The notes beneath the pieces are model-generated. The model was not told the origin of the DNA. It made no database searches and saw only the letters and a program-made list of their open reading frames with translations. The position numbers were made by a program, and so were the translations under genes. A DNA stretch of 64,000 nucleotides from an uncultured Gilliamella sp. (GTDB taxonomy: Bacteria > Pseudomonadota > Gammaproteobacteria > Enterobacterales > Orbaceae), in assembly GCA_945271295.1 (NCBI GenBank), contig CALYPG010000009.1, forward strand, positions 30,525 to 94,524, written 5' to 3'. Shown piece by piece: positions 45,982-55,103 of the stretch. The first letter of the stretch is position 1, and every line of letters starts with the position of its first letter.

Positions 45982-47334
45982 ATGAAGATTTTTCGTCCTT
46001 TATGGAATGAGGGCGTCTTTTTGACGCCCCAACAATTCCAGCAACAAGAATTGTGGCAGCAGCTTACTTCACAGAAGTTAGCTGCAATGTCAGTGGCTAA
46101 TCCGTGGGGAATTGAAAAGTTAGCCATTGATACACAAGCGCTTACTGCTGATAAATTAATGGCAGAATCAATTAGCATTCGATTCCTTGATGGTGTAGTA
46201 ATTAATACTGATGTAGCCGACAAGCTACCGGATGCCAGATCACTAAATACTGATATACCGGTTGAACTTGAAGAAGTCATCGTATTTGTTGGTATTCCTT
46301 TGTTACAAGCAAATGGCGGAAACTGCTTGCAAGACAATCAACGGCTTGAAAGACCACTGCGTTATCGACAAGAATGGATTGAAGTTCCCGATCTGTTTGG
46401 TCAAAATGCCGAAATAATAGCCGTGGAACGTTATGCACTGACTTTTTTATTTGACTTTGAAGATCTCAGTGAATATTTAACTTGCCCAATTGCACGTCTA
46501 AAACGTGATCTCAATGGTAGATTTGTACTTGATTTTGAATATCTTCCACCGTTGGTTAATTTAATTACCCAAAGTGGAACGTTAGTGAAAGAGTTAGAAC
46601 TTTTATGTATTCAAATACAGGCAAAGCGCCAACGTTTAATGGGTATGCGCCATGAACGTAATCAGCAAATGGCTGAATTTGCAATTGCTGATGTTTCATT
46701 GTTCTGGCTTTTAAATGCATTAAATACATTTGAGCCGCAATTAAAATTTTTACGTGATAATCCAACTATTCACCCAGAAAACCTTTATCAAACATTAACG
46801 GCGTTAACAGGAGCATTGCTAACATTTTCATTGGCCAATGATGTTGATGGTATTCCTACTTATCAACACACTAATCTTAATGACGTATTTCCGCCACTAT
46901 TTGGATTAGTGCGTAACTTGTTAGAAGAAAGTTTACCATCACGTGTAATTAAAATTGATTTGGTTCATGATAAAGATACATTATGGACGGGACGTTTAAA
47001 TGACTCACGACTTGTTGAAGATGCAGATTTTTATCTTTCTGTACGTTCAAGTATGCCGGGCCATCAATTGCAGTCACAGTTCCCAATACTATGTAAAGCC
47101 GGTGCTCCAGATGATGTAAGGCAAATTATACACTCAGCATTATCTGGAATTCCAATTAAAGCACTTAGCCATGTACCTGCAGCAATACCAATGCGTTTAG
47201 AGAATCAATATTTTGCATTAGATCTTTCACATAGTGCCGCGAAAAATATGTTGATGACTCGATGTTGTGAATTTTATGTACCAAGAGCAATGCCGGATAT
47301 TTCGTTAGAACTTTTCGCTGTTTTGCGATCATAG
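45982..47334 (+). CDS. tssK: type VI secretion baseplate protein TssK
   Basis: Links the baseplate wedge (TssE, TssF, TssG) to the membrane complex. The 450-residue protein begins MKIFRPLWNEGVFLTPQQFQQQE, the highly conserved TssK opening. I chose the ATG at 45982 since it matches the family N-terminus; the open frame upstream overlaps the end of tssC. GVPLLQANGGN-like and ALSGIPIKALSHVPAAIP segments fit the C-terminal membrane-anchor-binding domain. Followed by tssL at 11 bp. Confidence 0.96.
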   Translation: MKIFRPLWNEGVFLTPQQFQQQELWQQLTSQKLAAMSVANPWGIEKLAIDTQALTADKLMAESISIRFLDGVVINTDVADKLPDARSLNTDIPVELEEVIVFVGIPLLQANGGNCLQDNQRLERPLRYRQEWIEVPDLFGQNAEIIAVERYALTFLFDFEDLSEYLTCPIARLKRDLNGRFVLDFEYLPPLVNLITQSGTLVKELELLCIQIQAKRQRLMGMRHERNQQMAEFAIADVSLFWLLNALNTFEPQLKFLRDNPTIHPENLYQTLTALTGALLTFSLANDVDGIPTYQHTNLNDVFPPLFGLVRNLLEESLPSRVIKIDLVHDKDTLWTGRLNDSRLVEDADFYLSVRSSMPGHQLQSQFPILCKAGAPDDVRQIIHSALSGIPIKALSHVPAAIPMRLENQYFALDLSHSAAKNMLMTRCCEFYVPRAMPDISLELFAVLRS

Positions 47335-47344
47335 GATCAAGATT

Positions 47345-48010
47345 ATGAGTAAAGAACCAAAAACACTTGTTATTGATGAATTATTACGAGACTCAATTTT
47401 GGTTGTGGTACAACTGAAAACAAAGGCTGATATCCCATCAGTACATAAATTATATGAGAATTGTAAACAGCAAGTTACAACCGTTCGTGAAGAATTATAT
47501 AACGCACAATATAGTCAAGATGTAATTGATGATATTAGTTATGCCTTGTGTGCATTATTAGATGAAACGGTATTACTTTGTGATCGTGATAACCCCAAAA
47601 ATCAAGACTATGATGAGTGGTTAGGTGCTCCGCTGCAAGTTGTCTTTTTTAATACACACAATGCAGGTTATGATTTATTTGAAAAAATACGATCACGTTT
47701 AAAAGCGGATATAAAAGAAACATTGGTTTTAAGTTGTTTTGACAGGGTGTTAGGACTTGGTTTCCAAGGATGTTATCTCGACAAACCGCAAATGGAGCGT
47801 GAGCATCTAATTTTAGCCTTACGGGAAGCTGTGCGTGAATATGAGCCAGATCAATCACACCCAATTATTGAACAAACACAGATTTATCGTTATTGGGGAC
47901 GCAAAACAATGTTGCTTTCTTGTACTGCAATATCTGTTGTATTGGTAGTTATGCTTTATTTTGTATTAGATAATCAACTCGATAAATTAATTAAACAAAT
48001 TGTTGGCTAA
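47345..48010 (+). CDS. tssL: type VI secretion membrane protein TssL (IcmH/DotU family)
   Basis: A 221-residue inner-membrane protein. The cytoplasmic helical domain carries ISYALCALLDETVLL, DEWLGAPLQVVFFN and LGFQGCYL, and a single hydrophobic segment anchors the C-terminus (about residues 184-205), as in short DotU-type TssL proteins without a peptidoglycan-binding domain. That domain is found separately in the next gene. It forms the membrane complex with TssM and TssJ. Confidence 0.95.
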   Translation: MSKEPKTLVIDELLRDSILVVVQLKTKADIPSVHKLYENCKQQVTTVREELYNAQYSQDVIDDISYALCALLDETVLLCDRDNPKNQDYDEWLGAPLQVVFFNTHNAGYDLFEKIRSRLKADIKETLVLSCFDRVLGLGFQGCYLDKPQMEREHLILALREAVREYEPDQSHPIIEQTQIYRYWGRKTMLLSCTAISVVLVVMLYFVLDNQLDKLIKQIVG

Positions 48011-48021
48011 AAGGAAGTTTT

Positions 48022-49782
48022 ATGAGCGATTACTCTAAGCGCATCCAGATTATTTACGCGGTCATATTAAGCTTATTGCTGTTATTTGTTTTCTTACCGA
48101 TAACAATTGGTTGGAAGATTATAGGTACCATTTTAGTCTTAGCTGTTTCCTATGGATTATTATGGCGAATAAAGCGTTACCGACAAATACTTATCTCGTC
48201 AACGGCAAATATTCAGTTCCTAACTCAAAAACTCGATTTATTGCCTGCAAGGCAACGCTATCGTTTACCTATTTTATTAGTAACAGGTAGTGCGGCAAAA
48301 GATTTTTTCCCACATGATTTATCTTTAGCTGAATCTAATGTTCTTGTCTCATCTGAGGCTGTTTGGATATATGTTGATGAGTATGCACATTTACCTATTG
48401 TCTATGATTCGTTGGTTGCAAAATGGCCTGATATGTTAGGAAGGGTTGGTTTATTTCTAGCTGTTGCACCTGAATTAGAAGATAAACAAGGATTATTAAT
48501 AGCTAAATTACAAGCATTTCGTCAATCCTGGGTAGATACTTGTCGAATCGCAAAATATCAATTGCCGGTCTATTTATCGACACATATTGGTTTTAATGAC
48601 TTAATTTATGATGAAAATAATCCATTGCCAGTTTACTGGTATCAGTTAGTAAATCAAAAGTTGTACTTACTTGATAGTTATTTATCTCCATTAAACAACT
48701 GGGTTAATGATATCAAAATACCATCTGAAGAACGAGAACGACGATTACGACTTCGTCCATTTTTAAATGAAGCCCAATCTTGGATTGAAAGCGTGATATT
48801 AACAACATTAATCGATACCAAACAACCTATTACAAAATGTGTACCGACAGCAACAGCAATTTATCCAACTAATCAAATGAACATTAGTGATAACGTTATG
48901 CAAAAATTGTGGCAAAGCATCACTACATTATCACTGCCTAATACACATAAAATACAAGACGGTATTAGCCCACCTGATGCATTAGTTAAATTTATGCCCA
49001 TTGCCTATCCGTTTCCACCTTTTTATAAAATGATCTGTAATTTAATTATGATCACATCAGTATTTATTATGGGATGTTTGGGGGCGTCATTCTGGAATAA
49101 CCTCAAGCTAGCTGATCAAATACAAAATGATATGAATCATTACCGGTTAATCTCAATGGATAGTTACGATGAAAAGAAACAAGCCCTTGAGCTACTAAAA
49201 GACGATAGGACCATGTTGAATGAATATTTTATGCAAGGTGAACCAGTTCGTTTAGGAATGGGACTTTATAAGGGGCAAAAATTAGTTGAACCATTAAATA
49301 TTTCAATGAGTGATTATGTAGCTAAACCACCAGAGCCAGAAAAGATATTTGTCAAACAAACAGAAATTATTATGAAAGAGCCGCCACCATTGATTCGTTT
49401 AGACAGCTTGTCATTATTTGAAAGTGGACAATCTAGCTTAAAACCAGATTCAACAAAAGTATTAATTAATGCATTAGTTGAAATGAAAAAACAAATCAAT
49501 GCTAACCAAGGAACAGGATGGCTTATTTTAATTACGGGACATACAGATTCGACGGGTGATGAAAATAAAAACATAAAATTATCACTCGATCGTGCAACTG
49601 CGGTACGTAACTGGATTATCAAAACCAGTGATATACCGGAAACCTGTTTTGCAATACAAGGGTATGGAGCAAAACAACCGTTAGTTAGCAACGATACTCT
49701 TGAAGATCGTGCCAAAAACAGACGGGTAGAAATTAGTTTAGTTCCTCAAATGTCAAACTGCGTTTTGACAAAAGGAAACTAG
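48022..49782 (+). CDS. OmpA/MotB-domain type VI accessory protein with IcmF-like N-terminus
   Basis: A 586-residue protein. Two hydrophobic helices at about 10-46 are followed by a cytoplasmic domain whose segment LPILLVTGSAAKDFFPH sits where IcmF-like proteins have a P-loop, but the GK(S/T) is missing. A third helix lies at about 336-355, and a C-terminal OmpA-like peptidoglycan-binding domain follows (ITGHTDSTGDENKNIKLSLDRA and GYGAKQPLVSNDTLEDRAKNRRVEISL). It would fix the membrane complex to the cell wall and so supply what the short TssL lacks (TagL-type role). It starts 11 bp after tssL with AAGGAAG. IcmF relation is by eye. Confidence 0.8.
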   Translation: MSDYSKRIQIIYAVILSLLLLFVFLPITIGWKIIGTILVLAVSYGLLWRIKRYRQILISSTANIQFLTQKLDLLPARQRYRLPILLVTGSAAKDFFPHDLSLAESNVLVSSEAVWIYVDEYAHLPIVYDSLVAKWPDMLGRVGLFLAVAPELEDKQGLLIAKLQAFRQSWVDTCRIAKYQLPVYLSTHIGFNDLIYDENNPLPVYWYQLVNQKLYLLDSYLSPLNNWVNDIKIPSEERERRLRLRPFLNEAQSWIESVILTTLIDTKQPITKCVPTATAIYPTNQMNISDNVMQKLWQSITTLSLPNTHKIQDGISPPDALVKFMPIAYPFPPFYKMICNLIMITSVFIMGCLGASFWNNLKLADQIQNDMNHYRLISMDSYDEKKQALELLKDDRTMLNEYFMQGEPVRLGMGLYKGQKLVEPLNISMSDYVAKPPEPEKIFVKQTEIIMKEPPPLIRLDSLSLFESGQSSLKPDSTKVLINALVEMKKQINANQGTGWLILITGHTDSTGDENKNIKLSLDRATAVRNWIIKTSDIPETCFAIQGYGAKQPLVSNDTLEDRAKNRRVEISLVPQMSNCVLTKGN

Positions 49783-49817
49783 AAGTGTGAAACAAAAACA
49801 ACAAAAGGAGTAATACA

Positions 49818-50306
49818 ATGGCAGTTCCAGCATATATGTTTTTAAAAGATGATGGTGGTGCAGAAATCAAAGGTTCTGTGACCGTAGCTGATCGTGAAGG
49901 TAGTGTTGAAGTGGTTGAATTTGATCATAGAGTCTATATTCCAACCGATGGTAATACAGGTAAATTAACAGGAACACGTGTTCATAAAGCACTTGAATTT
50001 GTTAAAGAAGTTGATGCTTCATCACCTTACCTTTACAAAGCTGTCACCACAGGTCAAAACTTAAAATCTGTTGAAATCAAATGGTACAAAATTAACGATG
50101 CCGGACAAGAAGTTGAATATTTCAATACATTAATGGATGGTGTAAAAGTAGTATCTGTTAAACCTGAAATGTACAACATTAAAGATCCAACAAAAGAACA
50201 ATACAATCATTTAGAACGTGTTGAACTTCGTTATGAAAAGATCACCTGGACTTACAAAGATGGCAACATCATTCACTCAGATAGTTGGGTTGAAAGTCGA
50301 GGCTAA
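49818..50306 (+). CDS. hcp: type VI secretion tube protein Hcp (TssD)
   Basis: The 162-residue protein stacks as hexameric rings to form the inner tube and is a secreted hallmark of the system. Family features: PAYMFLKDDGGAEIKGSVT at the N-terminus, ALEFVKEVDASSPYLYKAV and LKSVEIKWYKINDAGQEVEYFNTLMDGVKV, with ERVELRYEKITWTYKDGNI at the end. No C-terminal toxin extension. It lies between the OmpA-domain gene and clpV, with AAAGGAG as ribosome binding site. A further hcp copy elsewhere in the genome is common but cannot be judged here. Confidence 0.96.
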   Translation: MAVPAYMFLKDDGGAEIKGSVTVADREGSVEVVEFDHRVYIPTDGNTGKLTGTRVHKALEFVKEVDASSPYLYKAVTTGQNLKSVEIKWYKINDAGQEVEYFNTLMDGVKVVSVKPEMYNIKDPTKEQYNHLERVELRYEKITWTYKDGNIIHSDSWVESRG

Positions 50307-50384
50307 TGTCAAATCTGTTGATCTTGTTATAAAAACAAGATCAACGATTATTTGATTAACATTGAAATAATAAAAGGAATAATA

Positions 50385-53153
50385 ATGATTGCCGATCCCT
50401 CCGTTTTGTTAAGAAGACTAAATCCGTATTGTGCAAGATCTCTTGAGGCGGCAGCCGGGTTATGCCAAACAAGAGCTCATACTGAAATTACACTTGAACA
50501 TTGGTTATTAAAATTATTAGAACAGGGATCCGGTGATATTATTGTTATAGCAAGGCATTACCAACTTGAGATGGATAAAGTTTGGCAAGGACTACTTACC
50601 TATCTTGATGTATTGCCACATACAATTAATAAAAAACCAAGTTTATCTGCATCATTGATTGCTGTATTACAATCAGCCTGGTTAAAGGCTTCACTGGAAG
50701 ATCACGAAGATGCGATCCGTTCAGTTCATATTTTACAAGCATTACAAGAGATGCCTCATTGTTTAAAGGCTCAAGAAGCATGGCCATTACTCAGTTTATC
50801 GGTTATTTCATTGCAAAAAATGCGCTCAAAGTTAGATGAAATTTCTGATGAAAGTCCTAACAACCAATACAATTATTATTCAGAAGTTGAGACTGATACA
50901 TCGAATCATTTAGATATTGAATCCGAAAAAGATGCAAAAACTAGCGATGATAAACAGCAAAATGCTCAATCTTTTAATGTAAAAAAAGAAAGTGATAAAC
51001 AAAAACATCATCAAGTAGCACTTAGTCGCTTTACCGAAGATGTAACAGAAAAAGCTAGAGCGGGAAAAATCGATCCAGTTTTTGGTCGTGATAGTGAAAT
51101 TCGTCAGATGGTGGATATTTTATCCCGTCGTCGTAAAAACAATCCTATTTTAGTTGGTGAACCTGGTGTAGGTAAAACGGCTTTAGTTGAAGGATTAGCG
51201 CTACGTATTGCTGAGAATAATGTACCATCCAATCTTAAGGATGTCAGTATATTAACGCTAGATCTCGGTTTACTGCAAGCAGGAGCCGGTGTAAAAGGTG
51301 AATTTGAACAAAGGCTTAAAAATGTAATTGATGCTGTTCAACAATCACCAACACCCATATTACTATTTATTGATGAAGCACATACCATTATTGGTGCAGG
51401 CAATTCAGCTGGTGGTGCTGATGCAGCAAATTTACTAAAACCAGCATTAGCTCGAGGAGAACTACGAACTATTGCCGCCACAACCTGGTCTGAATATAAA
51501 CAATATTTTGAAAAGGATGCAGCACTTGAACGTCGCTTTCAAATGGTTAAGGTAGATGAACCCGACGATGAAAAAGCTAGCCTCATGTTAAGAGGGCTAA
51601 AATTACGATATGCCAAACATCATGGTGTTCATATATTAGATGAAGCAGTCAAGACTGCAGTCACGCTATCTCGGCGTTATATTAGTGGTCGCCAATTACC
51701 AGATAAAGCAGTTGATCTACTAGATACGGCATCTGCTCGAGTAAGAATGAGTCTTGATACTATACCAGAACCTATCACAAAGCTAGAGTCAAAAATTGAC
51801 GCACTTACAATTGAAAAAGATGCAATTAAAGCGGATTTGGCCTTAGGTGAATATTCATCAACTGATCGTATAACAGATATTGATAAACAACTAAATGTGT
51901 TACAAAAAAAATTAACTATCGAACAAACTCAATTTGAAAAAGAAAAAGAACTGATTGGGACATTAGTTGAATTACGAAAAAATCTAACTCCTAAAGCAGA
52001 TAAAAAAATACTCAAACAACTGACTGTAACGCAACGAAAGTTAAATGAACTACAAGGAAGCTCACCTTTATTATCACTTGATGTCAATAGTCGTACGGTC
52101 TGTTCGGTAATTGCAGATTGGACAGGCGTTCCATTAGAAGGTTTACTAAAAGATGAGCAAAGTCACTTACTAGAACTAGAAAATGATTTACGTCAACGTG
52201 TAGTAGGTCAAGATAATGCACTATTAGAAATAGCCAAACGTATTCGTGCAGCTAAAACAGGGCTCACCTCAGAAGATTCGCCTATCGGAGTTTTTTTACT
52301 AGTGGGACCATCTGGTGTCGGTAAAACTGAAACAGCTTTGGCATTAGCCGACACGTTATTTGGTGGTGAGCAATCACTTGTCACCATAAATATGTCAGAG
52401 TACCAAGAATCGCATACTGTTTCGCAATTGAAAGGATCGCCTCCGGGTTATGTTGGTTATGGTCAAGGTGGAGTTTTGACTGAGGCTGTCAGAAAACGTC
52501 CTTATAGTGTAGTGCTATTAGATGAAGTCGAAAAAGCACATCGCGATGTACTTAACTTGTTTTATCAAGTTTTCGATCGTGGATTTATGCGTGATGGTGA
52601 AGGTCGTGAAATTGATTTTCGTAATACATTGATCCTTATGACCTCTAACCTCGGTAGTGATGAACTAATGGCTCTTTTTGAAGAAATGCCTGATGCTAGT
52701 GTTGCAACCCAGCAGGAGTTGTTACGTCCGATTATTCGAGAGCATTTCCAACCAGCACTACTTGCACGTTTCCAAACAGTTGTTTTCACACCACTAGCAA
52801 ACGATGCATTACGCCAAATTGTCGAAATGAAATTGAATAAAGTTGCTTCGCGATTACAAAAACATTACAAAATACAATTTAATGTTGGTGAACAACTTTA
52901 CGATCAACTTGTTGCTGCTTGTTTATTGCCAGACACCGGTGCACGAAACATTGACAGCATTTTAAATCAACAAATTTTGCCAGTAGTATCCAATCTACTA
53001 CTGCAAAGAGCAAACAGCAACAATACTACAACTCAAACATTAAAACTCGATTTTAACGAAACTGAAGGAATCGTATTGGAATGGGTAACACCCAAAGTGA
53101 CAACAAAAAATAGTAAAAAAAGCATAAAAAACTCAAAAAGTGAAATGGAATAG
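50385..53153 (+). CDS. clpV: type VI secretion AAA+ ATPase ClpV (TssH)
   Basis: Disassembles the contracted sheath. A 922-residue Hsp100 protein: N-terminal domain (about 1-160), a charged linker ([10 protein letters not shown] and [12 protein letters not shown]), the first AAA+ module with Walker A GEPGVGKT at 258-265, a coiled-coil middle domain (about 455-550) and the second AAA+ module with Walker A GPSGVGKT at 641-648. I chose the ATG at 50385 behind AAAGGA; the frame is open to a TTG at 50352. The stop is followed at once by a GGAG site and the 12-codon ORF described next. Confidence 0.96.
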   Translation: MIADPSVLLRRLNPYCARSLEAAAGLCQTRAHTEITLEHWLLKLLEQGSGDIIVIARHYQLEMDKVWQGLLTYLDVLPHTINKKPSLSASLIAVLQSAWLKASLEDHEDAIRSVHILQALQEMPHCLKAQEAWPLLSLSVISLQKMRSKLDEISDESPNNQYNYYSEVETDTSNHLDIESEKDAKTSDDKQQNAQSFNVKKESDKQKHHQVALSRFTEDVTEKARAGKIDPVFGRDSEIRQMVDILSRRRKNNPILVGEPGVGKTALVEGLALRIAENNVPSNLKDVSILTLDLGLLQAGAGVKGEFEQRLKNVIDAVQQSPTPILLFIDEAHTIIGAGNSAGGADAANLLKPALARGELRTIAATTWSEYKQYFEKDAALERRFQMVKVDEPDDEKASLMLRGLKLRYAKHHGVHILDEAVKTAVTLSRRYISGRQLPDKAVDLLDTASARVRMSLDTIPEPITKLESKIDALTIEKDAIKADLALGEYSSTDRITDIDKQLNVLQKKLTIEQTQFEKEKELIGTLVELRKNLTPKADKKILKQLTVTQRKLNELQGSSPLLSLDVNSRTVCSVIADWTGVPLEGLLKDEQSHLLELENDLRQRVVGQDNALLEIAKRIRAAKTGLTSEDSPIGVFLLVGPSGVGKTETALALADTLFGGEQSLVTINMSEYQESHTVSQLKGSPPGYVGYGQGGVLTEAVRKRPYSVVLLDEVEKAHRDVLNLFYQVFDRGFMRDGEGREIDFRNTLILMTSNLGSDELMALFEEMPDASVATQQELLRPIIREHFQPALLARFQTVVFTPLANDALRQIVEMKLNKVASRLQKHYKIQFNVGEQLYDQLVAACLLPDTGARNIDSILNQQILPVVSNLLLQRANSNNTTTQTLKLDFNETEGIVLEWVTPKVTTKNSKKSIKNSKSEME

Positions 53154-53698
53154 TAAGGAGTAAAGCATGATGCAAGCGCTTAATTCTCGTGAACCAATTA
53201 AATAATAAATTTATTGGTCATCATTCAGACCTTGTAAGTTATAACTGATATATTTCAATGGTAGACGGTTTTTATTGCCGGTATCTATCTTATAGATAAG
53301 GAGAAGTGAGCAATTTAATCAACCTTAATATTCAGTTATTACTATTACCTGCTCAAAAAAATAATCTGGTGATGGTGTTTTTTTATACCAAACTAAAAGT
53401 AAACAAATAAAGCAAAGTAATATTAACAACATTTACTTTAAATGTAATACAAAACAAATGAAAGTATCGGTAACAAGAAAGTTGGATAGAAATCGTTATT
53501 TTGTTCATGCAAGCAAAAGTATTTTACGTTATCTGCGGAGTAAAAAAATAAAAATAAGCTTGATATAAATAGATATTTTCAAGTTTATTTTTCTGATTAG
53601 CAAAGTGTAACTGAAAACTATGTATTACTTTTTGTTTAATATTTAGTTTCAAAAATAATTAATTTCATAATAAGAATAAACAATAAAGGAATAAGACA
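53154..53698 (+). other. 545-bp gap between clpV and PAAR gene, possible vgrG remnant
   Basis: This is the only long gene-free stretch inside the type VI locus. It opens with TAAGGAG and ATGATG at 53167, giving a 12-residue ORF (MMQALNSREPIK) that stops at 53205. Further down are two short ORFs: 53306-53413 from GTG (basic, hydrophobic) and 53458-53568 from ATG (36 residues, basic). None is recognisable. In many loci vgrG occupies this position, so a degraded vgrG or effector gene is a possibility, not a demonstrated fact. Confidence 0.4.
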
Positions 53699-53965
53699 AT
53701 GGGTAGAAACGTTGTTCGTTTAGGTGACCCCACAACACATGGTGGAAATGTAATTTCGACTTCTTCAACGACAACAGTTGAAGGCAAACTTGTAGCATTA
53801 ATTGGCGATCTAGTTAGTTGCCCTAAAAAAGGCCATGGAGTCAATAAAATCATTGAAGCATCTCAAACTTGTTTCTCAGATAATAAAGCTGTAGTTATTG
53901 ACCAATGTTTGTGTGAGTGTGGTTGTCAGGTGATTTCTACAATTAACAAAGCGGAGATGGAGTAA
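53699..53965 (+). CDS. PAAR-domain spike-tip protein
   Basis: An 88-residue PAAR protein that sharpens the VgrG spike tip. The N-terminal PAAR repeat GDPTTHGGNVISTSSTTTVEG matches the family, followed by LIGDLVSCPKKGHGVNKIIE. The C-terminus carries a Cys-rich CLCECGC cluster, which with the His residues (H15, H46) could bind the tip metal; PAAR proteins chelate zinc with His and Cys. No toxin domain is attached. It lies 4 bp before the unknown gene and presumably caps a VgrG encoded elsewhere, since none is in the window. Confidence 0.88.
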   Translation: MGRNVVRLGDPTTHGGNVISTSSTTTVEGKLVALIGDLVSCPKKGHGVNKIIEASQTCFSDNKAVVIDQCLCECGCQVISTINKAEME

Positions 53966-53969
53966 TATC

Positions 53970-55103
53970 ATGTCTTGGCCTAAACCTAATATGATTAATA
54001 CCTTAAAACCTCCAGTAAAATTACATGGTAACCGCTGGGTGGTTTTTTTTATTGTATTAATAATTATAACGGGTATTTTGCTTGCCTTCATGTGGACAGA
54101 TAATGATTATTTTTCACAATGGAAATTTTGGGTTAGTGTTCTCTTTATTTCAACGGTGATTAGTGGTGTTGCGCTTAGTATTCGATTATATCTATACGGA
54201 TTAGCTCAGGAAGAATATGAAATATGGAAACAAGAACAAAATAATATTGAGCAAAATTGGCAAATGTGGGCAATGCAATCATTAGTCGTTCTTGATAGTC
54301 ACTATATTGTACCTAATAAAATAACCGCAAAAGAACTAATATTTGATAGTGACAACATCAGTGTCCAAGTTAATAACTCACTAACATTTGATGACCAATC
54401 TACATTTAAAAATCTTGCAGAAGATCTGTTTTTTTCTCTACGTCAGGTTTTATCAAATTTACCGGCGAAAGAACCGATCAATATCACTATTTATTCATCT
54501 TCTGAGTCATATAGCTATATTGATGAGGAAATTAATCATGCTTATCAATCTGCAAAAATATCACAACCATATAAGTTAACTCATCAGATTGTGTCTCGCG
54601 CTGAGAATGAAAAATTGATCCAATGGATTGATAATCCTCAATCGGCATTACAACTAATCATTATTAACAACACTATCTCATCAGGTTCAGCATTCTTGTG
54701 TGCATTTTTATTAACTGATAAAGAGCATTATCAGAATTTGGATATTGACATTGCTAAATGTGAAATTTTACGACCAATGATAACTGATGATCTGCTCGTT
54801 GGCATTAATCAGATGAATGATATACAACCGGCAATTCATCAAATAAACCAACTTTGGTTTGCCAATATGAGTAATCAACAAGAAGTAAACCTAACAAAAC
54901 TGTTAGCTGATCTGCAAATTTCACCTGAACAGATCTATAAACTAGAAAGCTTATTGGGTAATCAAACGGAACTTTCTTATTGGCTTTCGTTGGCAATGGG
55001 GTGTGACATGATAACTCAAACGAAACAAAATAATTTAATTACTGCAATGAGCCGAAACCAATGGTTATTTTCTGTTGTGACAACAGTTAGTAAGGAGTCG
55101 TAA
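53970..55103 (+). CDS. uncharacterised type VI locus membrane protein
   Basis: A 377-residue protein that I do not recognise. Two N-terminal hydrophobic segments (about 24-43 and 55-75) are followed by a soluble domain without obvious motif: EEYEIWKQEQNNIEQNWQMWAMQSL helix, then FDSDNISVQVNN-type beta strands. The gene lies 4 bp after the PAAR gene and its stop abuts the tssM start, so it is in the same operon. Position between PAAR and tssM and its topology (short cytoplasmic N-terminus, larger domain) suggest a role in the membrane complex or tip loading. Function not claimed; an adaptor or chaperone is one guess. Confidence 0.7.
   Translation: MSWPKPNMINTLKPPVKLHGNRWVVFFIVLIIITGILLAFMWTDNDYFSQWKFWVSVLFISTVISGVALSIRLYLYGLAQEEYEIWKQEQNNIEQNWQMWAMQSLVVLDSHYIVPNKITAKELIFDSDNISVQVNNSLTFDDQSTFKNLAEDLFFSLRQVLSNLPAKEPINITIYSSSESYSYIDEEINHAYQSAKISQPYKLTHQIVSRAENEKLIQWIDNPQSALQLIIINNTISSGSAFLCAFLLTDKEHYQNLDIDIAKCEILRPMITDDLLVGINQMNDIQPAIHQINQLWFANMSNQQEVNLTKLLADLQISPEQIYKLESLLGNQTELSYWLSLAMGCDMITQTKQNNLITAMSRNQWLFSVVTTVSKES

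Noticed and set aside
53458..53568. 36-residue basic ORF in the clpV-PAAR gap
   Set aside because: No ribosome binding site and no recognisable family; mentioned only as possible debris.
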